Below, piece after piece: positions 1 to 5,837 of a DNA stretch of 8,068 nucleotides (position 1 is its first letter; every line of letters begins with the position of its first letter). A program made the position numbers and the translations under genes. The stretch lies in NCBI GenBank assembly GCA_946183815.1, contig CAMHDG010000062.1:1-8068 (forward strand), written 5' to 3'. Below the pieces are notes generated by a model. That model was not told the DNA's origin. It saw only the letters and a list, made by a program, of their open reading frames with translations, and did not search any database. Source of the DNA: an uncultured bacterium. Its GTDB lineage: Bacteria; Cyanobacteriota; Vampirovibrionia; Gastranaerophilales; Gastranaerophilaceae.

Positions 1-1
1 T

Positions 2-1012
2 AATTGTAAAAATCTTGATTTAACTGTTATAAATTTAATAAAAAAAGCCAAAATCATGCCTGACGAATTACAAAAAGAACTCAATAAAATCGAGTTTAAG
101 TCCGGTAATGCAACAATAATTGCAAAAGCAAGAAACAGCAGGTTTGATGCAAATGTCGGGGTTAAAGGTATTCAATTAGAGTATGCACTCCCTAACGGCA
201 AAGAGATTGTAAAAGCACCAATAAAAGTAATGAGCGGGCAAATAGATGTCAAGAATAATCAGGTGAACTTGAACAGATTTAACTGTCTAATTGACGATAT
301 GCCAATATTTTTATTCGGAAAAATAAATAATATCTATACCTCACCGCAGTATGACATCCATTTCCATTCAAAAATTGCCCAAAAAGTATTTGACAGATAC
401 TGGAATTCAAACAATATTTACCCGATAAAAGTAAACGGTGATATTTTATGTTCATCAAATATTACAGGTAACAAAGCACATACAAGAGTAAAATCTGATA
501 TTAAGATGGAAAAAAATTCTAATATATATTATATGGGTGCTACGGTCGGTGATACGTTAAACCCTGTTACCGTAAATGTTGATGCTGATATAGATAAGTC
601 AGGTTGGATAAAACTAAACCGTTTCAGATACAACAAACTTATTTCTTCTCAAAATAATAAATCAAATGAAGTGCCTGTTCTTAATGTTAATGGGCAGATA
701 AAGGATTTAGGCAAAATTTATGCACTAAAAAATCTTGTTGTTAAGACAGAGAACCCTGCTAACGCTAACTTCTTTAATATCATTTTCAAAAAACCGACTA
801 TTAAAAGCGGAAACTTTACATCAGATTTAAAGATAAACGGTACATCAAACAGACCAAAGATTGTTGGGAAATTCTATGCTAATAATATGGAAATGCCGTA
901 TTTGAATACTTCCGTTAAAGATTTAACAGTCGATTTTAAGCCTGATAATATTCAGGTTACTACAAAAGGTACGGTTCTTGATAACTACGTAATGGTTAAT
1001 GCAGCGATTTAG
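2..1012 (+). CDS. AsmA/TamB-like envelope protein, central part (5' end outside window, frame lost at 3' end)
   Basis: The reading frame is open from position 2, upstream of the first ATG at 56, and that ATG has no convincing ribosome binding site. The gene therefore most likely starts outside the window and ATG 56 is an internal methionine. The product is a series of short beta-strand-like stretches with many Asn, Lys and Ile residues (for example NVNGQI and DLKINGT), the texture of AsmA/TamB/YhdP-type repeating beta-groove proteins, which sit in the inner membrane, span the periplasm and are linked to phospholipid transport and outer-membrane homeostasis. No membrane anchor is visible, as expected if the N-terminus is missing. 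The frame stops at TAG 1010-1012, just as the frame of the next entry takes over. Seen: the open frame and overlap. Inferred: family assignment, which rests mainly on the C-terminal part. Confidence 0.6.
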   Translation, partial: NCKNLDLTVINLIKKAKIMPDELQKELNKIEFKSGNATIIAKARNSRFDANVGVKGIQLEYALPNGKEIVKAPIKVMSGQIDVKNNQVNLNRFNCLIDDMPIFLFGKINNIYTSPQYDIHFHSKIAQKVFDRYWNSNNIYPIKVNGDILCSSNITGNKAHTRVKSDIKMEKNSNIYYMGATVGDTLNPVTVNVDADIDKSGWIKLNRFRYNKLISSQNNKSNEVPVLNVNGQIKDLGKIYALKNLVVKTENPANANFFNIIFKKPTIKSGNFTSDLKINGTSNRPKIVGKFYANNMEMPYLNTSVKDLTVDFKPDNIQVTTKGTVLDNYVMVNAAI

Positions 1013-2018
1013 AATAAACAGTGCTGATATTTATATAAATGATTTGGACTTAAATAATTCTATAAGTCAATTAAAACAAATGGAATTAAAAGGGTTCTCA
1101 TCAGCCATAGCACAAGACTCTGATGTTATGGGTACAGAGATAATAAATTCATTATTAGTAAACAATATGAAAATCAGAGCGGGTAATGTCAGGATAAAAA
1201 ATATTAAAGCATCGGGGCTTGAGGCAGTTTGTTCCCTGAACGAAAGAATGAATCTTTCAGTTGATTCTTTCAAATTTAATATGGCAAGCGGAAGAATATC
1301 AGGGAAAATAAAATATAACCTGTTGAATAACTTTATGAATATGGAATTAAATTCTAAAGGTGTGAATGCAAACGAATTGAGTATTGCTTTATTTGATTTA
1401 CCAAATCAGATATATGGTTCATTGACAGGTCATATTGAATTTAGTTGTAACGCTACGAATGACAAAACGAGATTATCAACATTAAACGGTTACGGCAGTT
1501 TTAATGTAGTAAACGGAAAAATGCCAAAACTGGGTTCATTGGAATATTTATTAAGAGCGGGTAACCTTATAAAAGGCGGGGTTACGGGGCTTACAATGAA
1601 CGGGCTTATTGATATTATTACTCCTATGAGAACAGGTGAATTTAAGAGTATTGACGGAAGAATAAGATTAAAAGACGGTGTTGCAAAAACTCTTGAAATA
1701 AGAACATTGGGTAAAAGTTTGAGTTTATATGTTATAGGTAGTCTTAATCTTTATACCCAAATAGCAGATATGCACGTTTACGGTCAGTTATCAAGAAAAG
1801 TTTCAACAATACTCGGTGCGGCAGGCAATATTTCGCTAAACACTCTATTTAATAAAATCCCCGGTATATCACTTGATAAAAACAGTCAGATATTGCACGA
1901 TTTAAACAAAATTCCGGGGATAGAACTCAATACAAAATTAACAAGAAGGTTTATGGTTGAGATATTAGGTGATATAAACGGCGAAGATTTTGTTAAGAGT
2001 TTCAAATGGATAAATTAG
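999..2018 (+). CDS. AsmA-like C-terminal region (continuation of the preceding gene in the +1 frame)
   Basis: This frame holds the C-terminal part of an AsmA-like protein. About residues 140-275 have the AsmA C-terminal pattern: a G-x-L-x-G beta stretch (YGSLTGHIEF), then a 'GYGSFNVVNGKMPKLGSLEY' segment, an 'F+SIDGRIRLKDGVA' strand pair, and a 'GSLNLYTQIADMHVYGQL' strand followed by a helical end. The ATG at 999 lies 14 bases inside the upstream frame, has no Shine-Dalgarno, and would give a protein without signal peptide or anchor, so it is unlikely to be a real start. Removing one T from 1008-1010 joins both frames as ...NAAI-RINSADIYINDLDLN..., about 670 continuous residues. The best reading is one gene split by a frameshift (true mutation, sequencing error or, less likely, programmed). 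The gene ends 85 bp before the convergent fic stop. Confidence 0.65.
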   Translation: MQRFRINSADIYINDLDLNNSISQLKQMELKGFSSAIAQDSDVMGTEIINSLLVNNMKIRAGNVRIKNIKASGLEAVCSLNERMNLSVDSFKFNMASGRISGKIKYNLLNNFMNMELNSKGVNANELSIALFDLPNQIYGSLTGHIEFSCNATNDKTRLSTLNGYGSFNVVNGKMPKLGSLEYLLRAGNLIKGGVTGLTMNGLIDIITPMRTGEFKSIDGRIRLKDGVAKTLEIRTLGKSLSLYVIGSLNLYTQIADMHVYGQLSRKVSTILGAAGNISLNTLFNKIPGISLDKNSQILHDLNKIPGIELNTKLTRRFMVEILGDINGEDFVKSFKWIN

Positions 2019-2103
2019 CAAGGGTTAATTTTAGTAAACCAAACCAAGATGGCAGGCTGACCTGCTCTACTGCTACCCTGTTATGAGTGGATAAAACATT
2101 TTT

Positions 2104-2991
2104 TTAATAGATTTTAAAATAATCTAAATATGCTTTAAATTTATCTTGTGCTAATAGGCAAGTATCTATCAAGTAACCTTTTTCATTTTCCCATTCCTTT
2201 AGCCCTCTATAGTAAAACAATTTAATATCATCGTCTATTATAAATGGAACAATGTTGTTTTTAAGACATTCTTTAAACATTATTAAACGACCAATCCTAC
2301 CGTTTCCATCCTGAAACGGGTGTATTGATTCAAAATAATAATGGAGCTCTAGAATATCAGTTAGATTTTTTGTTTTATCTGCATTATACTCTTTTAACAG
2401 TTTTTTCATTTCGTTTGAAACATTTTCAGGGTTAGTAGTTTCCATATTCCCAACAATATTTGGATATTTTTTATAGTCGCCTACTGCAAACCTTTCATTA
2501 TTACCACTTTTTGTACCTGTTTTTAAAATAAAGTGTAATTTTTTTATAAAACTTTCAGACAGTTCAGAATTTGCTCTGTCAATAACAAGGTCTATACATC
2601 TAAAGTGATTAACTGTTTCCATAATATCATCTACATCGATTGCATTCTTTTCATTCAAGAGAGAATTTGTTTCATAGATATATCTTGTTTGATCGTGAGT
2701 TAGTTTTGAACCTTCAATGTGATTTGAATTGTAGGTTAAATCTATTTGTATTTTATGATAGATACCGCCTTTAATTTTATTTTTCATTTCATATTTTAAA
2801 ATATCTAAAAGTATTTTTGGCTTATCAATATGTTTATTTTTTCTATCAGGTTTTACTGCGTTTTCGGGAATATTCCATGTTTTACCTGTTAAAAAAGCAT
2901 CGGGGATTTTGCCTGTAGCACAATAATTTCTGACAGACCGCTCTGATATGTTCCATAATTTTGCAATTTCATTGACTGATAAGTATTTCAT
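2104..2991 (-). CDS. Fic-family AMP-transferase with N-terminal helix-turn-helix, class II (self-inhibited)
   Basis: Fic enzymes usually transfer AMP from ATP onto a hydroxyl of a target protein. The 295-residue product starts with a MerR/excisionase-like helix-turn-helix (about residues 1-45: 'LSVNEIAKLWNISERSVRNY' and a following 'GKTWNIP' wing). Residues 89-94 read SNHIEG, fitting the inhibitory motif [S/T]xxxE[G/N]; its place N-terminal to the Fic core defines class II. The full catalytic motif HPFQDGNGRIGR is at about 224-235 (catalytic His about 224), so activity is expected once inhibition is relieved. An in-frame TTG at 3018 would add nine residues, but it lies upstream of the -10 box, so ATG 2991 is chosen. 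The gene is monocistronic, convergent with the AsmA-like gene, with no separate antitoxin beside it. Similar HTH-Fic proteins are common in gut bacteria; the target is unknown. I am sure of the family and less sure of the DNA-binding role. Confidence 0.9.
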   Translation of the reverse strand: MKYLSVNEIAKLWNISERSVRNYCATGKIPDAFLTGKTWNIPENAVKPDRKNKHIDKPKILLDILKYEMKNKIKGGIYHKIQIDLTYNSNHIEGSKLTHDQTRYIYETNSLLNEKNAIDVDDIMETVNHFRCIDLVIDRANSELSESFIKKLHFILKTGTKSGNNERFAVGDYKKYPNIVGNMETTNPENVSNEMKKLLKEYNADKTKNLTDILELHYYFESIHPFQDGNGRIGRLIMFKECLKNNIVPFIIDDDIKLFYYRGLKEWENEKGYLIDTCLLAQDKFKAYLDYFKIY

Positions 2992-2997
2992 ACCTAA

Positions 2998-3026
2998 ATT
3001 ATAACATTTTATCGGCAAAATTTCAA
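2998..3026 (-). promoter_or_regulatory. Promoter of the HTH-Fic gene, leaderless type
   Basis: Read on the minus strand, TTGAAA (3026-3021) is followed after exactly 17 nt by a perfect TATAAT (3003-2998), a near-consensus sigma-70 promoter. Only six bases (TTAGGT) separate the -10 box from ATG 2991, so transcription would be expected to start at or next to the A of the start codon. That implies a leaderless mRNA and excludes the upstream TTG at 3018. Confidence 0.7.
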
Positions 3027-3064
3027 TTCTTGTAGTTGATTAAAATGTATGTTTTTTGCCGATA
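3010..3064. promoter_or_regulatory. Inverted repeat overlapping the fic promoter, candidate operator
   Basis: TATCGGCAAAA at 3010-3020 and its exact reverse complement TTTTGCCGATA at 3054-3064 form an 11-bp perfect inverted repeat with a 33-bp spacer. The first arm fills most of the spacer between -10 and -35 of the fic promoter, and the second lies upstream of the -35. Arm centres are 44 bp apart, about four helical turns, which would place both arms on the same face of the DNA. This suits a repressor binding two half-sites or looping; the Fic protein's own helix-turn-helix is the obvious candidate. The repeat is seen; the function is inferred. Confidence 0.45.
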
Positions 3065-3114
3065 GAGGAAATTATTTTATTTTTTGGTATATTTATTTTG
3101 TATAATACAGTAAA

Positions 3115-3249
3115 TGTCATTGTGAGTGCTTTGCACGGAGCAATCCAGCCGATTAAATATAAATTATGGACTGCCACGAAAATCAAAGATTTTTCAGCGG
3201 GAGCGGGAGCAAACGCCAATTTGCTCACGCTTCCGCACTGGCAGTGACA
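3115..3249. repeat. 135-bp inverted-repeat element, 'TGTCATTG...GAG' intergenic repeat family
   Basis: The element begins TGTCATTGTGAGTGC and its reverse complement begins TGTCACTGCCAGTGC, matching at 12 of 15 positions. It contains internal hairpins: GTGC-TTT-GCAC (3126-3136) and AAAATC-AAA-GATTTT (3179-3193). It is clearly more GC-rich than its surroundings. It resembles widespread bacterial intergenic repeats whose ends read GTCATTGCGAG...GCAATC and which are often mis-called as small proteins. No transposase is encoded, and no convincing target-site duplication is seen beyond an AA on each side. It lies in the gap between the fic promoter and the 3' end of the kinase operon. With the weak terminator nearby, it accounts for most of the gene-free stretch 3019-3343. 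Confidence 0.6.
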
Positions 3250-3292
3250 AATTACCAACTGTAACATTGTATATAATTACCAAAACTTTTAT

Positions 3293-3322
3293 AAAAAAAT
3301 AAAGATTGGAGGCTTATTCCAA
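3293..3322 (-). terminator. Weak intrinsic terminator of the kinase / exported-protein operon
   Basis: On the minus strand, TTGGA (3322-3318) and TCCAA (3310-3306) form a 5-bp stem with a 7-base loop, followed by a U-rich tract ending in seven Ts (3299-3293). It lies about 20 bp after the stop codon at 3344. The stem is short and the first bases after it are not pure T, so this is tentative. Confidence 0.4.
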
Positions 3323-3343
3323 AGATAAAAGTTATGAGAACGG

Positions 3344-3892
3344 TTAAAATCCTGTTGTAAATACTCTCACTCGTTTACCTTTGCTATTGTAGGCTTTTTT
3401 ACCTATCCATCTGATAATAAGTTTTTTGTTTTTGTCAAAAATAAATGCTTCTTCTTGTGATAATACAACCAAAACTTTTGTTAATTTCCCTTTTGAGTTA
3501 TATTTCATTCTCTTTATCGGATAATCAGCATCCTCAAACCCTCGGAAAGTTATATAGTGTAAATAACCCCTGTAATTGTATTCAAAAACAAAACTCGGAT
3601 GTTTATCATACACTAAAGTATAGTGGTCAATATTTTCCATATAATAATATAATGTAATTGTACCTGTTACCTCTCCATCTGCTGTATAATCACAAAATGT
3701 CTGTTTCCCTCTTTGTGCATCACGGATATGAGTATAACAAAACATATCATATAAATATTCTTTGAACAGAAACATGGGCAGTTCGGTTTCTGTACTACGG
3801 AACGCAACCTCTCTTGCCTCTTCTACTGTATATGAAAAGCATGGCAAAACAGAAAATATTATTACGGTCAGAATAAATATTATGCGTTTCAT
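3344..3892 (-). CDS. Small exported protein of unknown function
   Basis: I do not recognise a characterised family. The 182-residue product starts with a clear Sec signal peptide: KR, then a hydrophobic core IIFILTVIIFSVL, with probable cleavage after about Ser20 (PCFS-Y). Cys18 is preceded by proline, so it is not a good lipobox. The mature part has many aromatic and charged residues. Its second half repeats a beta-hairpin-like phrase: 'YNYRGYLHYI', 'YNSKGKLTKVLVV', 'FDKNKKLIIRW', 'YNSKGKRVRVF'. This resembles the YD/RHS-type or toxin_15-like 'Y-[ND]-x-x-G-x-[LI]' strand repeats, but only a few copies are present. Its ATG shares one base with the kinase stop (TAATG), so it is probably translated by coupling. 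A periplasmic or surface role follows from the signal peptide; nothing more can be claimed. Confidence 0.75.
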   Translation of the reverse strand: MKRIIFILTVIIFSVLPCFSYTVEEAREVAFRSTETELPMFLFKEYLYDMFCYTHIRDAQRGKQTFCDYTADGEVTGTITLYYYMENIDHYTLVYDKHPSFVFEYNYRGYLHYITFRGFEDADYPIKRMKYNSKGKLTKVLVVLSQEEAFIFDKNKKLIIRWIGKKAYNSKGKRVRVFTTGF

Positions 3893-4404
3893 TATTTAAT
3901 TTTCTCAACCACATCTAAAACAGATTTTTTAAAAGTTTCATAATCAGAATTATTGTCTATAACGTAGTCCCAATCAGTAATATGGTCAAGTCCTGTTTCT
4001 GTAACATCATTTTCGCCCACAAGTTCACCACGTTTAGCCCTTGTATCTCTGTCTGCTTCCACTCTTATTGTGATAGCACCCGCTTTTTTAAAAACGTCAT
4101 ATTCGTGTTGAACACGTACATCCGTTACTATAATATTTCCCTCTGATTCGATTATTTTTTCCAGCCAGTAATCAGGTGACTGACTTCTTCCCCAATTCCC
4201 TAATTCAATTAATCCTGCTCTGTATTGAGATTTATTTTTTTCTATCTCTTCGTAGGTAAGATTATGCTGTTTTCCATACTCAAGTTTGATGATATCACCC
4301 ATAGCACAACGGTGAAAATCAGGCATGGCATCTAATAAAATCTTGCCTGCTGTGTCTTTACCCGAATATTGCTTGCCTGAAAATATTATTATTCTGTCTG
4401 CCAT
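3892..4404 (-). CDS. P-loop small-molecule kinase, phosphomevalonate kinase (animal type)-like
   Basis: This 170-residue protein has a P-loop near its start (FSGKQYSGKDT, residues 8-18) of the GxxxxGKD form, seen in animal-type phosphomevalonate kinase and phage deoxynucleotide kinases. From memory of human phosphomevalonate kinase, further landmarks line up in order: 'LxYGKQHNL' after the first helix, 'YRAGLIELGNWGR' (61-73), 'IIVTDVR' (91-97), a 'VRVEADRDTRAKRG' lid-like segment (114-126), 'TGLD' (137-140) and 'DYVIDN' (146-151). The length is slightly below the ~190 residues of the animal enzyme. The reaction should be ATP-dependent phosphorylation of a small phosphorylated metabolite, in the cytoplasm. 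No mevalonate gene is nearby, so the substrate is open; a nucleotide-kinase role is the main alternative. Start ATG 4404 has a good ribosome binding site. It is the first gene of a two-gene operon. Confidence 0.7.
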   Translation of the reverse strand: MADRIIIFSGKQYSGKDTAGKILLDAMPDFHRCAMGDIIKLEYGKQHNLTYEEIEKNKSQYRAGLIELGNWGRSQSPDYWLEKIIESEGNIIVTDVRVQHEYDVFKKAGAITIRVEADRDTRAKRGELVGENDVTETGLDHITDWDYVIDNNSDYETFKKSVLDVVEKIK

Positions 4405-4409
4405 TTCAA

Positions 4410-4416
4410 CCTCTCT
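4410..4416 (-). promoter_or_regulatory. Shine-Dalgarno of the kinase gene
   Basis: On the minus strand AGAGAGG ends five bases before ATG 4404. It is the only clear purine-rich ribosome binding site in the window and fixes this start. Confidence 0.7.
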
Positions 4417-4426
4417 GTTTGTTCTT

Positions 4427-4455
4427 ATATTAGCATACTTTCTTTGAGGGGTAAA
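4427..4455 (-). promoter_or_regulatory. Promoter of the kinase operon; -35 overlaps the end of the MITE-like element
   Basis: On the minus strand TTTACC (4455-4450) is followed after 17 nt by TAATAT (4432-4427). The -10 is preceded by TGC, an extended -10 (TGnTAATAT). Each hexamer matches consensus at four of six positions. Transcription would start near 4420, giving a ~16-nt leader that holds the AGAGAGG site. Five of the six -35 bases are the outermost bases of the terminal repeat at 4451-4475. Confidence 0.5.
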
Positions 4456-4674
4456 TGGATAAATTATTGTTTATCTGCGAAGCAGATATATCTCTCCTTG
4501 GAGAGAGAGAAATTTCTTAATGAACTGCTTGCAGTGAATTTAGAAATTTGAGAGAGGGTAAGTAATAGTTGGTTTAATAAATAATTGAACCCTCTCCCCA
4601 ACCCCTCTCAAAAGGAGAGGGGCTTTTAACGATTTATATATTTACCCCCGATAAACAATAATTTTCCCCTTTAC
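4451..4674. repeat. 224-bp MITE-like element with 25-bp terminal inverted repeats
   Basis: The left end (4451-4475) and the reverse complement of the right end (4650-4674) match at 22 of 25 positions, with the inner 12 bases TTATTGTTTATC identical. Between them are four hairpins: a 7-bp stem at 4472-4488 (TATCTGC/GCAGATA), TCTCTCC-TT-GGAGAGA at 4491-4506, an imperfect 19-bp stem with a TT loop at 4510-4549 (16/19 pairs), and CCCCTCTC/GAGAGGGG at 4602-4622. No protein is encoded. The interior CCCTCTCCCCAACCCCTCTC wording resembles bacterial intergenic repeats. No target-site duplication is evident. The element lies exactly between the dusB terminator and the kinase promoter. This and the two features beside it explain the gene-free region 4405-4859. 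Confidence 0.65.
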
Positions 4675-4676
4675 GC

Positions 4677-4706
4677 AAAAAAAAACTCAAGAATGAGATT
4701 CTTGAG
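4677..4706 (-). terminator. Strong intrinsic terminator of the TPR-dusB operon
   Basis: On the minus strand a perfect 9-bp stem (CTCAAGAAT/ATTCTTGAG, 4706-4686) with loop CTC is followed directly by nine Ts (4685-4677). The stem is AT-rich but the structure is textbook. It lies about 150 nt beyond the dusB stop. The T tract ends two bases from the right end of the MITE-like element. Confidence 0.85.
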
Positions 4707-4859
4707 AATTGTATTTATGAATTATGTATTATGTTGTTTCATATGGTTGCATGTATTTTAACGACTCTAAAAAATAATTTTGCTAATTTCTTTTTTATTT
4801 TCTTAACAAAAATTCACAATATGTTATTTTTTTATAAAAGCGGGTATATGCAAATATAA
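4707..4859 (-). other. AT-rich 3' untranslated stretch between dusB stop and terminator
   Basis: These 153 bases are very AT-rich, with no ORF of useful length (the longest ATG frame seen is seven codons), no tRNA-like fold and no clear promoter. They would form an unusually long 3' UTR of the TPR-dusB mRNA, or could hold a small RNA that uses the terminator. I see no direct evidence for the latter. Confidence 0.4.
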
Positions 4860-5837
4860 CTACACACTAACCTGTACTAATTCAGAATTTTCCTTATAAA
4901 TAAAGTCCAGTGCTTTGATTATTTCGTTATAATCTTCTAATAAAACCAAATGACTTCTGTATTTTGCTGCGTTTCGTACCCCATTTATATAAAACGGGTA
5001 AAACTTTCTTACAAATTTTATACCGACTTTTTCCCCTCTTAAAGCAATTTCCTCGTCTAAATGAGTTTTTAAATCGTTGATTTTGTCGCTCAATGTTGGG
5101 TCAGGCAGTCTTTCTCCTGTTTTAAAAAAGTGCTCAATTCTGTATATCAAAGAAGGGTCGCCAATCGCACTGCGACCGACTGCAACTCCGTCTGCACCTG
5201 ATAATTCCATACATCTTTCGGCGCTTTCAACAGAATTTATATCCCCGTTTGCAAATACAGGTATATCAACTGATTTTGTTAAATCTCTAATCTTTGTCCA
5301 GTCAGCCTTTCCAGAATACATCTGTTTTCTTGTTCTTCCATGGATAGTTATAAAATCAGCACCTGCTTCCTGCATCCAACCGCCAAATTCTACAAAGTTC
5401 ATCTCGTCTTGTGTGAACCCGAGTCTGAATTTTACACTTACAGGAATAGAAACTTTTTCCTTTACCGCCTCGACTATATCATAGGCAAGTCTGTCATTTC
5501 TCATTAAGGCACAGCCATCATTCCCGCCGGTAACTTTTTTTACGGGACAGCCCATATTTATATCCACCATATCAGCAAACTGCTCTAAATATTTTGCACA
5601 ATTTGCTATCATTTGTGGTTTATGCCCGCTTAACTGGTATGATATAGGGCTATGGTCAGGATTGCGTTTCGTTATTACCACATCTTTTACCTGCGTTAAA
5701 GCCTCCGAACTTATCATTTCAGTCGTTAAAAGTGCATCTTTTGAATACTTACGCACCAGAGAACGTAAAACATAATCAGTTATCCCTGCCATTGGGGCTA
5801 ATGATACTTTTGATTTTAGTAATTCCTTTATTTCCAT
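4860..5837 (-). CDS. dusB: tRNA-dihydrouridine synthase, DusB family
   Basis: This flavoenzyme reduces specific uridines in the tRNA D-loop to dihydrouridine, using FMN and NADPH. The 325-residue product has the normal family length and motif order: LAPMAGITD (13-21, FMN and substrate site), DINMGCPVKKVT (92-103) with catalytic Cys97, VKFRLG with Lys136, IHGRTRKQMYSG around His166, FANGDI (195-200) and GVAVGRSAIGDP (217-228) for FMN phosphate binding. The C-terminal helical domain (about 250-325) is present. It appears intact. The ATG shares a base with the TAA of the upstream TPR gene (TAATG), so translation is probably coupled; there is no strong independent ribosome binding site. The gene ends the operon, closed by the terminator at 4677-4706. 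The family is certain. The symbol dusB rests on the motif wording, and another Dus subfamily cannot be fully excluded. Confidence 0.95.
   Translation of the reverse strand: MEIKELLKSKVSLAPMAGITDYVLRSLVRKYSKDALLTTEMISSEALTQVKDVVITKRNPDHSPISYQLSGHKPQMIANCAKYLEQFADMVDINMGCPVKKVTGGNDGCALMRNDRLAYDIVEAVKEKVSIPVSVKFRLGFTQDEMNFVEFGGWMQEAGADFITIHGRTRKQMYSGKADWTKIRDLTKSVDIPVFANGDINSVESAERCMELSGADGVAVGRSAIGDPSLIYRIEHFFKTGERLPDPTLSDKINDLKTHLDEEIALRGEKVGIKFVRKFYPFYINGVRNAAKYRSHLVLLEDYNEIIKALDFIYKENSELVQVSV

Noticed and set aside
56..58. ATG as the start of the AsmA-like gene
   Set aside because: The frame is open upstream to the window edge at position 2, and no Shine-Dalgarno precedes the ATG. A true start further upstream is more likely.
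2052..2065. Hairpin GCAGG-CTGA-CCTGC between the convergent AsmA-like and fic genes as a terminator
   Set aside because: It has only five base pairs and no T tract follows on either strand.
2992..3018. Nine-residue N-terminal extension of Fic from TTG 3018
   Set aside because: The TTG lies upstream of the TATAAT box; the HTH domain starts naturally at ATG 2991.
3056..3247. A 63-residue plus-strand protein and a 75-residue minus-strand protein over the same bases
   Set aside because: Both are translations of the 135-bp inverted-repeat element, have no ribosome binding site or family features, and overlap each other on opposite strands.
3861..3892. Lipoprotein signal at Cys18 of the exported protein
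   Set aside because: The residue before the cysteine is proline (VLPC), which does not fit the lipobox; ordinary Sec cleavage is preferred.
4451..4674. CRISPR array or tandem repeat
   Set aside because: The repeated wording is inverted hairpins within one unit, without regularly spaced direct repeats or spacers.
5077..5484. A 135-residue plus-strand ORF inside dusB
   Set aside because: It is a shadow frame antisense to fully conserved dusB motifs, with no start signals.
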